Notes: generated by a model from the letters alone, not told the origin. 64,000 nucleotides of DNA from Mycobacterium florentinum (GCF_010730355.1 NZ_AP022576.1:5952001-6016000); one strand, 5' to 3'; counted from the first letter of the stretch, positions 1 to 9,307 are shown. A program made the numbers and translations.

Positions 1-411
1 GTGGCGCAACGCGGCGAAGTCTTCAAGACGCCACAGTGGAGTCGAGGTCCCTTGGATGGCCGCCGTGATCCGGTCATGGTGGGGGTCATCGGCGAGAATG
101 AGGCTCGGCGTGGAGTCGTCGATCAGATAGCGCAACTCCTCGGCGGTGAAGCGGTTGTTGAACGGGACAACGACGAACCCAATCTTGAGGGCTCCGATCG
201 CCGCAACGACCCACTCCAGGCTGTTGTCGCCGATGATGCCGATCCGGTCCCCGGGTTTGAGCGCCGCGGTTGCCAGATGCATTGCGGCACAGTCGGTCCA
301 GCGGTCCAACGTCGGGTAGTCGATGGTGTCGGTGCCGTCGAAAACGATGGCCGCCCGTTCGGGGGACTGGCGCGCCCAGTAGCTCAAACCATCGGTTACC
401 AGTTCGGTCAT
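1..411 (-). CDS. AMP-dependent acyl-CoA synthetase, N-terminal part (truncated by window edge)
   Basis: Reading from an ATG at 411 gives 137 codons that stay open to the window edge, so the 3' part is missing. The start MTELVTDGLSYWARQSPERA and the later segment PGDRIGIIGDNSLEWVVAAIGALKIG are typical of the N-terminal subdomain of the ANL (acyl/aryl-CoA ligase) family. The AMP-binding loop would lie beyond the edge. The family activates a carboxylic acid with ATP and CoA. The gene is the last visible member of a minus-strand run that also holds a thiolase-like protein, aldehyde dehydrogenase and CoA-transferase. That context suggests activation of a carboxylate in the same catabolic route. 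A 112-bp gap separates it from the upstream DUF35 gene and holds a small inverted repeat, so it may have its own promoter. The substrate is unknown. Confidence 0.85.
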   Translation of the reverse strand, partial: MTELVTDGLSYWARQSPERAAIVFDGTDTIDYPTLDRWTDCAAMHLATAALKPGDRIGIIGDNSLEWVVAAIGALKIGFVVVPFNNRFTAEELRYLIDDSTPSLILADDPHHDRITAAIQGTSTPLWRLEDFAALRH

Positions 412-492
412 CGCGTGCGGTCTCCCTTGCCGATCAGGTCACGGCGCGGCGAGCAGCGGGCTGGAGCGCAAATGTGGCCACGCGAAGCAAAC

Positions 493-510
493 CTTATTTC
501 AGTAGATAAG
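493..510. promoter_or_regulatory. Inverted repeat CTTAT-N8-ATAAG upstream of the acyl-CoA synthetase
   Basis: CTTAT (493-497) and ATAAG (506-510) are complementary arms 82-99 bases upstream of the start at 411, in the only sizeable gap of this gene run. It is A/T-rich against a GC-rich background. A role as operator or promoter element is inference, and short arms like these can occur by chance. Confidence 0.3.
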
Positions 511-523
511 TGAGTGTCAACGA

Positions 524-964
524 TCACGGCAGCCCTCTGGACGGCCCGGTTTCGACCGGCTCGAAGACCGGTACCACGTCGCCTTCCTCTTCGCCGTCGC
601 CGGACCGTAGGTAGCGCACTCGAACCGGGTCGCCCTCCCGCAACCGGGAGGCGTCGTCGACCAGCAGCCGCACCATCAGCCATGGGCCCTCGGCCAATTC
701 GACGATGGCGCTGACATACGGCACACACGCGGCCAGCACGGGCAGCGGCGCGCGGTGCACGACCGTCCAGCTGATCAGAGTTCCCTCGCCGGACGCGACG
801 CAGGTCTGCAAATCCGACGACCCGGTCGTCGGGTCGGTGCGCGCCTCGGGGGCCAGCACCGTCCCCGTGGGGCCGCGCTTGACCAGCAACTCCCCCCGGG
901 CGGCGGCCTCGAAGAACGACGCGCTGGCGTCGTCACGCACGACCGCGGGAAGGACGCCGGTCAT
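524..964 (-). CDS. DUF35 OB-fold protein, partner of the thiolase-like protein
   Basis: The 146-residue protein starts at ATG 964, which overlaps the TGA of the thiolase-like gene (ATGA), so the two are probably translationally coupled. The segment GEGTLISWTVVHRAPLP followed by a hydrophobic PYVSAIVELAEGPWLM stretch matches the OB-fold part of DUF35 proteins. The usual zinc ribbon (two CxxC pairs) before the OB fold is not visible; only one cysteine lies in that area. In actinobacterial steroid side-chain degradation, DUF35 domains bind thiolase-like Ltp proteins to form an aldolase. The adjacent thiolase-like gene suggests the same arrangement here. Loss of the zinc ribbon is the odd feature. 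Confidence 0.8.
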   Translation of the reverse strand: MTGVLPAVVRDDASASFFEAAARGELLVKRGPTGTVLAPEARTDPTTGSSDLQTCVASGEGTLISWTVVHRAPLPVLAACVPYVSAIVELAEGPWLMVRLLVDDASRLREGDPVRVRYLRSGDGEEEGDVVPVFEPVETGPSRGLP

Positions 965-2145
965 GCGGCCACCCCGCCGCGTCGATGCGGGCTGAGCACG
1001 AGCGTCGAGTGGTGCTCGAGAATTCCGCCGTTGCCGCTGACCAGCACGACGTCGTTGCGGGGCGCTTGGCGCGCACCGCCGTCCCCGCGGGCCTGGATGA
1101 TCGCTTCCGACAACGGGGTCATGCCCCACATGTAGTAGGCCGACAGTTGCCCGCCGCCGGTGTTACACGCGAGCTTGCCGCCCGGTGCCAGTCGGCCGCC
1201 GGAGACGAATTCGCCGCCTTCGCCTTTGGCGCAAAACCCGTAGTCCTCGAGGGTGACCAGCACGGTATAGGTGTAGCAGTCGTACAGCTGCGCCACGTCC
1301 ACATCGTCCACCCCGATGCCGGCCATCCGCATGGCTTGCGGCCCGGATCGCGCCGCCGGGGTGACCAGTCCCCACTGCGACCCGGCGTGCATGCGCCGCG
1401 CCGCGTGCGCCTGCCCGTAGCCCCGGACATAGACCGGTGGGTGGGCCAGATTCGTGGCTCGGTCCGCGGCGGTGACGATCACCGCGATGGCGCCATTGCT
1501 CACCAGGCAGCAATCCAGCAGATGTAGCGGCTCGGCGATCCACCGCGATTCCTGGTGTTCGGCGATGGTCAGTGGCTCACGCAGTTGCGCGACGGGATTG
1601 CCTGCGGCCCAAGCACGTTGGGCAACAGCGATTTCGCCGAGTTGTTCCGAGGTGGTCCCGTACGCCTGCATGTGCCGGCGCGCGCAGAGCGCATAGAGGA
1701 TGTTGGGGTTGACCGCACCGGAGGCCACCGACCAACCGGCCAATCCCCGCGCCGCGCCCGCGCCGCCAGAACGATTGGGGGAGCGCCACGATGCGCCCGC
1801 GGATCGCTCGGGCTTCAACGGTGTGTCGGCGAAGACGCATGCCACCGTGGTGACGGCGCCGGCGGCGATGGCCTGCACGGCCTCGGCGACCATCACCCCG
1901 GCGGTGGCGCCGAACGCGTTGACCTGTGCCAGCAGATTCAACTCACCCAGGCCCAGGACGGCGGCCAAACCGACCCCGACGTCTTGCTTGATGCCGGCGC
2001 TGACCAGCAGCCCGTCCAGGTCGCTGAGCGCCAGGCCCGCGTCCGCGACGGCGCGTTGGACCGCTTCGGCGGCCAGCGCGGTCGACGAACGGCCATAGAC
2101 CTTGCCGAGCTCTGTCATACCCAGCCCGGCCAGCGCTGCGGTCAA
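961..2145 (-). CDS. Thiolase-like protein (lipid-transfer/Ltp2-type, possible aldolase)
   Basis: About 394 residues from a TTG at 2145 that overlaps the stop of the upstream aldehyde dehydrogenase (TTGA); an internal ATG at 2118 is the alternative. The opening AALAGLGMTELGKVYGRS, the segment DVDVAQLYDCYTYTVLVTLED and the C-terminal CNTGGGQLSAYYMWGMTPL are hallmarks of the SCP-x/Ltp thiolase-like group. The classical acyl-accepting Cys of degradative thiolases is not evident. In the Ltp2 family a tyrosine in the DVAQ(L)YD segment contributes to a retro-aldol cleavage when a DUF35 partner is bound, and such a partner is encoded directly downstream. A C-C bond cleaving aldolase of side-chain degradation is therefore the best inference. 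A biosynthetic or transfer role cannot be excluded. Confidence 0.83.
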   Translation of the reverse strand: MTAALAGLGMTELGKVYGRSSTALAAEAVQRAVADAGLALSDLDGLLVSAGIKQDVGVGLAAVLGLGELNLLAQVNAFGATAGVMVAEAVQAIAAGAVTTVACVFADTPLKPERSAGASWRSPNRSGGAGAARGLAGWSVASGAVNPNILYALCARRHMQAYGTTSEQLGEIAVAQRAWAAGNPVAQLREPLTIAEHQESRWIAEPLHLLDCCLVSNGAIAVIVTAADRATNLAHPPVYVRGYGQAHAARRMHAGSQWGLVTPAARSGPQAMRMAGIGVDDVDVAQLYDCYTYTVLVTLEDYGFCAKGEGGEFVSGGRLAPGGKLACNTGGGQLSAYYMWGMTPLSEAIIQARGDGGARQAPRNDVVLVSGNGGILEHHSTLVLSPHRRGGVAA

Positions 2146-3602
2146 CGGTCCGCCCTGACCGGTGGCCGGTACACCGACTTCAGCGCGAGGTAGGGCGCCA
2201 GGCCTTCCGGGCCCAGTTCGCGACCCAGGCCGCTGGCTTTGACACCGCCAAACGGCCCGACGACGTCGAGGGCGTAGTGGTTGATTCCCACCGATCCGGT
2301 GCGCATCCGTGAGGCCAGCGCCGCGCCCCGCTCGGGGTCGGCCGTCCAGACCGTGCCACCCAGGCCGTAGTCGGAGTCGTTGGCGATCGCGATGGCCTCG
2401 TCGTCGTCGGCGTAGGACAGCACGCACAGCACCGGCCCGAAGATCTCTTCCCGCGCGATCGTCATGGCGTTGTCGACGTCGGCGAACACGGTGGGTTCGA
2501 TGAACCAGCCCAGCGAGTGATCCGCGGGCACGCCGCCGCCGGTGGTCAGCCGCGCGCCGCCGCTCTTGCCGGTTTCGATGTAGCCGAGCACGCGGGACCG
2601 CTGGGCGGCGCTGACCAGCGGACCGATCTGGGTGGTCTTCTCCAGCGGGTCGCCGACCTGCAGGCCACGGACCGTATCGGTGACCGCGTCGACGATCTCG
2701 GCATACCGCGAGGCCGGCGCCAGGATGCGGGTCGTCGCGTGGCAGGTCTGGCCGTTGTTGGGCAGGCAGATGTCGGGCAACGCGGCCACGAACGCGTCCA
2801 GGTCGGCGTCGTCGGTGACGATCGCCGCGGACTTGCCGCCTAGCTCGAGCGTGACGGGCCGCAGCAGGCGCCCGCATATCTCGCCGATCGCGCGTCCGGC
2901 CGCCGTGGAGCCGGTGAAGGCAACCTTGTCGACGCCAGGATGGGCGACCAATGCGGCACCCGCGTCGCGCCCGCCGGGGATCACATTGAGCACGCCGGCC
3001 GGCAACCCGGCCTGCAACGCGGCGTCGGCCCAGGCGTAGGCGTCCAGTGCGGTTTCCGGCGGTGGTTTGAGCACCACGCTGCAGCCGGCGGCCAGCGCCG
3101 GCGCGATCTTCATCGCCGCGAGGCCCATCGGATAGTTCCAGGGGACCACCGCGGCGACCACTCCGATGGGTTCGCGGCGGACGCTGACGTGTGACAGTGC
3201 GCCGGGCCGCAGGTCTTCGTCGTCGAGGTGTTCGGCCAAGCCGGCGTAGTAGTTCAGGGCGATCGACGGGAAGAAGCCGTTGGCGCCCAGGGAAAGTCGG
3301 CGAGGCATACCGTTTTCGCGGCTGACCAGTGCGGCGATTTCCTTGCCGCCGGCCTGCAACGACGTGGCCATCGCGCGCATCGCCCCGGCGCGTTCGGCCC
3401 CCGAGCTGGCTCCCCACGGCCCGCCCAGCGCCTCGCGTGCCGCGCTCACCGCGGCGTCGACTTCGGCGCTGCCGGCTAGTGCCGCGCTGCCCAGCACCTT
3501 GCCGGTTGCCGCTTCGAGCACCTCGGTGGTGTTCGACGCGGCGGACGCGGGCAACCAGGTGCCGCCGACGAAGAACGTGTCCCTGTCCCGGCTGATGTCC
3601 AC
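2142..3602 (-). CDS. NAD(P)-dependent aldehyde dehydrogenase
   Basis: A complete 486-residue ALDH-fold enzyme. Visible family features are VVPWNYPMG (cofactor-binding region), FTGSTAAGRAIGE (Rossmann loop), LELGGKSAA with the general-base Glu, and NNGQTCHATTR with the catalytic Cys, followed by EEIFGPVLCVL. It would oxidise an aldehyde to a carboxylate that the nearby ligase or CoA-transferase could activate. The gene ends in a TTGA overlap with the thiolase-like gene and lies 13 bases after the CoA-transferase stop, so it belongs to the same transcription unit. The substrate is unknown. Confidence 0.93.
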   Translation of the reverse strand: MDISRDRDTFFVGGTWLPASAASNTTEVLEAATGKVLGSAALAGSAEVDAAVSAAREALGGPWGASSGAERAGAMRAMATSLQAGGKEIAALVSRENGMPRRLSLGANGFFPSIALNYYAGLAEHLDDEDLRPGALSHVSVRREPIGVVAAVVPWNYPMGLAAMKIAPALAAGCSVVLKPPPETALDAYAWADAALQAGLPAGVLNVIPGGRDAGAALVAHPGVDKVAFTGSTAAGRAIGEICGRLLRPVTLELGGKSAAIVTDDADLDAFVAALPDICLPNNGQTCHATTRILAPASRYAEIVDAVTDTVRGLQVGDPLEKTTQIGPLVSAAQRSRVLGYIETGKSGGARLTTGGGVPADHSLGWFIEPTVFADVDNAMTIAREEIFGPVLCVLSYADDDEAIAIANDSDYGLGGTVWTADPERGAALASRMRTGSVGINHYALDVVGPFGGVKASGLGRELGPEGLAPYLALKSVYRPPVRADR

Positions 3603-3615
3603 GTGTTCGGTCCTT

Positions 3616-6069
3616 TCACTGTTGGCCCGCGATGGGCGCGTGCGTCGGTGCGGTGGCGGGATCCTCGGGCGGCGGCTGCAGTACCCCGGCGGTGACGAGG
3701 CCGTCGATCTCGTCGGGTTTCATGCGTAGCAGCGAGGCGCAGATCTCTCGGGTGTGCTGCCCGGGCGTGGGCGCGGGTCGCAGTGCGGGATCGGGAATGG
3801 TCGAGAAGGCAGCGATGCGCGCGGCGGTCGGGATCGGCCGGGACAGCAGGGGGTGCGCCAAGGTGTGGAACGAGTCGCGCGCGAGCAATTGCGGATGAGT
3901 GAGTTCTTCGGGCAGACGCACCATCGCCGCGGCCGGAACCCCGACGGCCTGCAGCGTCTCTTCGATGTGCGCGGCCTCGTGGCCGGCGGTCCAAGCGGCG
4001 AGCCGTTCCTCGATTTCTGCGCGGCGGGCGCTGCGCTCCGCGGCGTCGCGCAGCTCTGGGTCATCGGGCAACCCGGTGACTGCGGCCAGGGCCTGCCAAT
4101 CGTCGTCGTCGCGCACGGAGATCACGCACCACTCGTCGTCACCGGCGCAGGGGAACACGCCGGCGGGCGCGACGCCGGTGCGTCGGTTGCCCTCGGCATC
4201 GATGCGTCCCGCGCCGGGGGCTCGGCTGGAGTGGGAGGCCAGGGTGGGACCAAGCGCATACACCGCCACGTCGGCCTGGGGGACTTCGATCGCGTGGCCG
4301 GCTCCGGTAGCGCCCCGGCCGATGACGGCGGCCAGCGCCGCGACCGCTGCGGCATGACCGGCGATGTGGTCGGGATAGACCGTCGAGCCGTCGCAGAACG
4401 CGCTGGGCTGGTGGGGATCGGCGTCGATGTCACGCCACAGCGACGACAGGCCGCACGATGCGCGGACCAGCGGGCCGTAGCCCATCCGGCTTCGCCACGG
4501 GCCGCGGCTGCCGAAGGCGCTGCTGTCCGTGACGACGATGCGGGGGTTGATGCGGGCAAGCTCGGCGTGGCTGAATCCCAGCGATTCGAGGGTGCCGGGC
4601 TTGAAGTTCGCGGACACGATGTCGCTGTCGGCGACCAGCTCGCGGAACAGGCGTGCTCCGTCGGCACTGCGTAAGTCGAGACCAAGGCCGCGCTTGTTGC
4701 GATGGCCCCACGCGAACGAGGCGTTCATTCCGCCGCCCTTACGGGTCTGACGCAGGCCGTCGGGGAACGCGGAGTTCTCGACCTTGATGACGTCGGCGCC
4801 GTAATCGGCGAACAGCCGGCCGAGTTCGGCGCCGAACACGATCACGCCAAGGTCAAGCATTCGCAGACCACTCAGCGGCGGCGCCCCGCTCGGCAACGCC
4901 GCCAGCCCGAGATCGTGATCGGGTCGAGTCGAGCGGGCGGTGGTCAGCAAGTGGTTGTGCTCGCCGGGCTCAGGCGCGCGCCGACGCAGTCCGGCCCGCA
5001 CACCGTCGACGAACGTGTAACCGGACGGCACGGTTGCGCGCAGCTCCTCGGCGATCTCGGCCGCCACCAGGGTGCCCGTGCCGGTGAAGTGATCGCTGGC
5101 AAGCACCTCGTCGACACTGAGCACCCCGGCGATCGGGATTCCTCGCGCGGTGCCCTCGGCGATCAACTCGTCGCGGGCACGGTCGGCGAAGAGGGCGGCG
5201 ATCAGCGGGTTCAGCCGGTCGGAAGCCGCAAAGCGGGCCGGGATCGCGTCATAGCGCGGATCGGCGAACTCGGGCGGCTCGCCCAGCCAGGAGAACATGG
5301 CGCGCCATTGCCGGGTGGCCAGCAGACAGACCCGGACGTGGCCGTCGGCGCAGGGATAGATCGGATAGAAATTGGCGGCGTCGGGCCGCCCGCGCGGAAA
5401 GTCTTCGGAACGTCCGGCGGCCGCCGAACCCTGCGACCCGAAGCCCGGATCGAACCCGTGGACCACGGCTTCCAGCGCCGAGACGTCGACATGTTCGCCC
5501 GCGCCGGTGCGTGTCCGCTTCACGTACGCCACGAGGGCGGCCCACGCGGCGTGCACACCGACGGTCAGCGACACCACCCCGCGGGGCGGCAGCAGCGGGG
5601 TGCCGCCGGGCAGCCCCGATCGCGACAGCACACCGCCGGCGGCAGCGAGAACATCCTCGGTGGCCACCCGGTCGCGGTGCGGACCGGTACGCCCGAAATC
5701 GGTGATCGACACGACCACCAGGGCGGGATTTGCCGACGAAAGCGCCGCCGGTGTCAACGCACGGGCCTGGGCCTGCGCGTGGGTGAAGGACTCCAGCAGG
5801 ATGTCGGCATCGGCCGCGAGGTCCAGCAACGCCGACCGGCCGGCGGGATCATCGAGGTCGACGGCCACCCCGGCCTTGTTTGCGTTGCGCAACGCAAAGC
5901 CCACCTGGTCCCGGCGCCCGGGAGAGCCGCCGGGCGGCTCGATGCGGATGACTTCGGCCCCGAGGTCGGCCAGGATGCGGCCACACCATTCCGCGGCACC
6001 CTCGGTGAGGTCGAGGACGCGCAGCGCGCTCAACGGCAACCGCGACGTCGCGGACGTGGAGGTCAACAC
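3616..6069 (-). CDS. Double-length family III CoA-transferase (two CaiB/BaiF halves)
   Basis: 817 residues from a GTG at 6069 preceded by AAAGG. Typical CaiB/BaiF enzymes have about 400 residues; this protein contains two copies in tandem. Half 1 (about 14-375) opens with LSALRVLDLTEGAAEWCGRI and half 2 (about 398-800) with LSGLRMLDLGVIVFGAELG. Aligning by eye to formyl-CoA transferase, the catalytic Asp position is D567 in half 2 (YPDHIAGH) but a Ser (S167, VVSLTV) in half 1. This suggests only the second half carries out the acyl-anhydride chemistry. Family III enzymes move CoA between carboxylates or racemise 2-methylacyl-CoAs. The gene starts a block running into an aldehyde dehydrogenase and a thiolase-like gene. 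The Asp/Ser assignment is by eye. Confidence 0.88.
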   Translation of the reverse strand: MLTSTSATSRLPLSALRVLDLTEGAAEWCGRILADLGAEVIRIEPPGGSPGRRDQVGFALRNANKAGVAVDLDDPAGRSALLDLAADADILLESFTHAQAQARALTPAALSSANPALVVVSITDFGRTGPHRDRVATEDVLAAAGGVLSRSGLPGGTPLLPPRGVVSLTVGVHAAWAALVAYVKRTRTGAGEHVDVSALEAVVHGFDPGFGSQGSAAAGRSEDFPRGRPDAANFYPIYPCADGHVRVCLLATRQWRAMFSWLGEPPEFADPRYDAIPARFAASDRLNPLIAALFADRARDELIAEGTARGIPIAGVLSVDEVLASDHFTGTGTLVAAEIAEELRATVPSGYTFVDGVRAGLRRRAPEPGEHNHLLTTARSTRPDHDLGLAALPSGAPPLSGLRMLDLGVIVFGAELGRLFADYGADVIKVENSAFPDGLRQTRKGGGMNASFAWGHRNKRGLGLDLRSADGARLFRELVADSDIVSANFKPGTLESLGFSHAELARINPRIVVTDSSAFGSRGPWRSRMGYGPLVRASCGLSSLWRDIDADPHQPSAFCDGSTVYPDHIAGHAAAVAALAAVIGRGATGAGHAIEVPQADVAVYALGPTLASHSSRAPGAGRIDAEGNRRTGVAPAGVFPCAGDDEWCVISVRDDDDWQALAAVTGLPDDPELRDAAERSARRAEIEERLAAWTAGHEAAHIEETLQAVGVPAAAMVRLPEELTHPQLLARDSFHTLAHPLLSRPIPTAARIAAFSTIPDPALRPAPTPGQHTREICASLLRMKPDEIDGLVTAGVLQPPPEDPATAPTHAPIAGQQ

Positions 6070-6372
6070 GGTGCCTTTCTGTTGTGTTGAGCCCCGGACT
6101 GCAGAACAGCTCCAGGGCTAAGCATGCGGCTGCGAGGACGCGCCGGCCCAAGAATTTGCCTAATGCTAATAGGTTTAGGTTCTTGAGGCAATTACGGTCC
6201 GTCTCGTCGAAAACCGGGTCAAAGGGCGTCGGCGCCGCCCGGTTACCAGCATCCCGCAATACCCGCGGCGGCAGTGCGCCGGCCACATCCGTCGGGTGTC
6301 GTCCCCGCAACCGGGAAGTTCAAAAGCGCTTTCTTCCAACGCTTCCCAATAGCGGGGAATTGCGCGGCCCGG
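6070..6372. other. Non-coding gap between aldehyde dehydrogenase and CoA-transferase genes
   Basis: This 303-base stretch has no convincing reading frame. It holds the likely promoter of the CoA-transferase gene, including the inverted repeat listed at 6158-6174 and an A/T-rich segment around 6151-6190. No other feature was seen. Confidence 0.6.
6158..6174. promoter_or_regulatory. 17-bp inverted repeat GCCTA-N7-TAGGT (motif B)
   Basis: GCCTAATGCTAATAGGT has 4-bp arms CCTA/TAGG with seven bases between. It lies 89-105 bases upstream of the CoA-transferase GTG. Near copies occur at 9467, 32124 and 57661, each upstream of a catabolic gene, which is why I list it as a candidate operator. The cognate regulator is unknown. 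Confidence 0.5.
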
Positions 6373-7827
6373 TCAGTTGAAAAGGGCCGCGGTCGGTGCG
6401 TCGAGGTTGATCGTCTTCAACTCGTAATAGGCCTGCACGGCTTCGGGTCCGGTGTCCCGTCCGATGCCGGAGTTCTTTACTCCGCCAAAGGGCGCTTCGG
6501 CGTTGTACACGAACGCGTTGACGCTGAAGGTGCCGGTGTGCACCCGGCGTGCGGCCTCGACGGCCCGTTGTGGGTCCGTGGTGAACACCGCGCCATGCAG
6601 CCCGTAGTCGGAGTCGTTGGCGATCGCGATGGCTTCATCGAGAGTTTCGTAGCGCAGCACCGAGGCCACCGGTCCGAAGATTTCCTCACGGCAGATTCGC
6701 ATCGAGTTCTGCGCTCCGGTGAACACGGTGGGTTGGACGTAGAACCCCTTGTCCAGGCCCGCGGGACTGCCACCGCCGGTAGCGATGACGGCACCCTCGT
6801 CCTTGCCGGTATCGATGTAGGACAGCACCCGATCGCGCTGACGCGCCGAAACCAGTGGGCCCATGGTGGTCGCGGGGTCGAACGGATCGCCCACCACGAA
6901 CGATTCGGCGGTGGCCACCAGGGCGGCGGTGAATTCGTCGTAGCGACTAGCCGGTAGCAGTACGCGACTGTAGGCCGCACACACCTGACCGGTATTGAAA
7001 AAGCAGCCCATCGCCAGCCCCGCCATGGTGGTCGCGATGTCGGCGTCCTCGAGAACGATTGCCGCTGACTTGCCGCCCAGTTCGAGCTGCAGGCGCTTGA
7101 AGCTGCCGCCGCACTGGCGGCCGATTTCGCGGCCGGCGGCGGTGGACCCGGTGAAGCTGACCTTGTCGATCCCGGGGTGATCCACCAGTGCCGCACCGGT
7201 TTCCCGGTCGCCGGTGATCAGGTTGAACACCCCCGCGGGCAGGCCCGCCCCGGTGAGCGCCTCGGCGATAAAGAAGGCGTCGAGCGGGGTCTCCGGGGCC
7301 GGTTTGTAGACGACGCTGCAGCCGGTCACCAGTGCCGGGATGATCTTGGAGATCGCCATGTTGAAGGGGCCGTTCCACGGCGCGATCGACGCGACCACAC
7401 CGACCGGTTCCTTGACCACCGCCGCGGCGCACATCTGTGTCTGTCTGACTTCGCTGACCGAATCATCCTGTGCGACACGGAGAAAGAAACGTCCGGTCTC
7501 CAGCGCGCTGGGGATCTGAATGCCGGCAATGCTGGTCGGCAGACCCATCTGTGCGGTCACCAGGGTGCCGATCTCGTCGATCCGTGACCCGAGCAGCTGC
7601 AGAGCGCGCTCGAGCACCTCGACCCGTTCGGACACGTTCATGGCCCGCCAGGCTCCCTGATCGAACGCGCTGCGGGCGGCACGCACCGCCACGTCGACGT
7701 CCTCGGCGCCGGCGTCGGGCACCTGTCCGATGGTCTCCTCGGTGGACGGGCAGACCACGCTGATCCGTGCCTTCGACGCGGGTTTGCGCCACTCGCCGCC
7801 TACGAGCAATTCCTCATGCACGTTCAC
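6373..7827 (-). CDS. NAD(P)-dependent aldehyde dehydrogenase
   Basis: 484 residues with full ALDH architecture: SIAPWNGPFN, FTGSTAAGREIGR, LELGGKSAAIV (general base Glu), FNTGQVCAAYSR (catalytic Cys) and REEIFGPVASVL. It resembles the enzyme at 2142-3602 but is clearly diverged. It lies 114 bases downstream of a P450 gene on the same strand, so the P450 may make the alcohol that becomes its aldehyde substrate. A 303-base gap with promoter-like motifs separates it from the next gene, so transcription may end here. The substrate is unknown. Confidence 0.93.
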   Translation of the reverse strand: MNVHEELLVGGEWRKPASKARISVVCPSTEETIGQVPDAGAEDVDVAVRAARSAFDQGAWRAMNVSERVEVLERALQLLGSRIDEIGTLVTAQMGLPTSIAGIQIPSALETGRFFLRVAQDDSVSEVRQTQMCAAAVVKEPVGVVASIAPWNGPFNMAISKIIPALVTGCSVVYKPAPETPLDAFFIAEALTGAGLPAGVFNLITGDRETGAALVDHPGIDKVSFTGSTAAGREIGRQCGGSFKRLQLELGGKSAAIVLEDADIATTMAGLAMGCFFNTGQVCAAYSRVLLPASRYDEFTAALVATAESFVVGDPFDPATTMGPLVSARQRDRVLSYIDTGKDEGAVIATGGGSPAGLDKGFYVQPTVFTGAQNSMRICREEIFGPVASVLRYETLDEAIAIANDSDYGLHGAVFTTDPQRAVEAARRVHTGTFSVNAFVYNAEAPFGGVKNSGIGRDTGPEAVQAYYELKTINLDAPTAALFN

Positions 7828-7941
7828 GTCGTCGCCTTTCGCCGCTCTCTACGATTTTTCTTCAGGCCGAAGTCTTGCGACCCGCACGCGTAACCGGCTC
7901 GAATTCCCTGTAGCAGAAAGGAATTGGATCGAACGAGCCGA

Positions 7942-9183
7942 TTACGCTGCAGGCCCCTCAGGGGTGAAGCGGATGTGCAACTCCAGTACGCCACGCACCT
8001 GCGCGGTGTTCGATACCGACGGCCGGTCGGGATCGGGCTCGATGTCGGGGAGCCGACGGAACAGCTCCTCGAAGGCGATGCGCAGCATCACGCGTGCCAG
8101 ATGAGAGCCAAGGCATCGGTGTGGGCCCGCGCCAAACGACATGTGCCGGTTGGGCGAGCGGGTCACTTGCAAGTCGTCCGGATGGTCGAACTCCCGCTCG
8201 TCGCGGTTGGCGCCGGCGAGCACGACCAGCAGCTGATCGCCCGCCCGTAGGTGCACGCCGCCCAGTTCGGTGTCGTGGACCACGCTGCGTCCCGCGGACA
8301 CCGCGGCCTCCATGCGTAGTACTTCCTCCACTGCCGCGGGGATCAGGCTGGGGTCACCGACTAGCGCATCCCGCTGCTCGCGGTGGGCCCCGAGGTGCAT
8401 GAGGCCCCAGGCCAACGATCCTTGAGTGGTATGCAAACCGGCGATGAGTAGCAGCATGAAAATGTTGCACAACTCGTCGTCGGTGAGTGGCCGCGGCTGA
8501 CCGTCAATCACGATGTCGCTGTTGATGATCGATGCCGTCACATCCGAGGCGTCCGCAGAGCCGTTGCGCCGATCGGCGACTATTGCCGCGAAGTAGGCCA
8601 TCATCCTGCCCGCCGCTTCGGCCCGGGCGGCGATGGACTCTTCCTCGCTGGCGCCAGGGATGCCGTGCAGTGTGGTGTCGGTGGCTTCGGTGAACATCGG
8701 CGCGTCCGCCAGTGGCCAGCCCATCAATGCGAGGAACACGCGCGCAGGCAACTCATGGGCGAATTCGGAGATGAACTCCGCCGACCCGCGGGCGGCGAAC
8801 CCGTCGATCAACTCGGTCACGATGGCGCGCACTTGCGGTTCCATCGCGTTCATCCGGTGCGGATTGAAAAGCGGTTGCAGCGCCCGCCGGTACACGGTGT
8901 GGGTGGGCGGGTCGTACTCGAGAGGAATGAACTTGCCAAACCCGTGCGGTATCAAGTTGTTCGGGTAGCTGGAGAATCGGGCGGGGTCGCGGAGCACCTC
9001 GGTGATCTCCTGGTACCGCGTGACGATCCAGTGCCCACCGTACAAAGGGGAGTAGACCAACGGGCCGACGCCGGCCACCTCCACAATTCGCTGGTTGAAC
9101 ACGTCTACGGGCGCGGCCAGGGCGGGGTCGTACACGTCGAAATCGACAACCAGATCCGCGGGGACTGCTTCGGTGGTGGTCAT
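7942..9183 (-). CDS. Cytochrome P450 with His in the I-helix acid position
   Basis: 413 residues from ATG 9183, preceded by GGAG twelve bases upstream; a longer start at 9249 would add 22 unconserved residues. The heme loop FGAGPHRCLGSHLAR places the thiolate Cys at about residue 357. The EVLRMEAAVSAG region fits the K helix. In the I helix, where most P450s have AGxDTT or AGxETT, this one reads AGLHTTQ, so the usual acid is His. The protein is a close paralogue of the P450 at 21811-23058, which shares this change. It would hydroxylate a hydrophobic substrate using a ferredoxin. It is divergent from the Rieske oxygenase gene at 9533, with a 349-base shared control region. Confidence 0.93.
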   Translation of the reverse strand: MTTTEAVPADLVVDFDVYDPALAAPVDVFNQRIVEVAGVGPLVYSPLYGGHWIVTRYQEITEVLRDPARFSSYPNNLIPHGFGKFIPLEYDPPTHTVYRRALQPLFNPHRMNAMEPQVRAIVTELIDGFAARGSAEFISEFAHELPARVFLALMGWPLADAPMFTEATDTTLHGIPGASEEESIAARAEAAGRMMAYFAAIVADRRNGSADASDVTASIINSDIVIDGQPRPLTDDELCNIFMLLLIAGLHTTQGSLAWGLMHLGAHREQRDALVGDPSLIPAAVEEVLRMEAAVSAGRSVVHDTELGGVHLRAGDQLLVVLAGANRDEREFDHPDDLQVTRSPNRHMSFGAGPHRCLGSHLARVMLRIAFEELFRRLPDIEPDPDRPSVSNTAQVRGVLELHIRFTPEGPAA

Positions 9184-9307
9184 AAACCCAACTCGCTCCT
9201 GCCGTTCCGATTGTTGTGCTGACCATCGGGCTGTCCTGCTGAGCGGCACGATCGTTCACACTCTTCGAGCGCGGCCGAGCGCCGCCCGGAGGCGGGTCAA
9301 TGCAATT

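Noticed and set aside
961..3417. Long open minus-strand frame of 818 codons covering the thiolase-like gene and most of the aldehyde dehydrogenase gene
   Set aside because: Only its last 394 codons have family features; the rest is an Arg-rich shadow of the aldehyde dehydrogenase in another frame, as is common at high GC.
4702..6090. Long plus-strand open frame of 462 codons opposite the CoA-transferase
   Set aside because: Composition is Gly/Arg/Gln-rich with no recognisable domain, and the opposite strand carries a clear enzyme.
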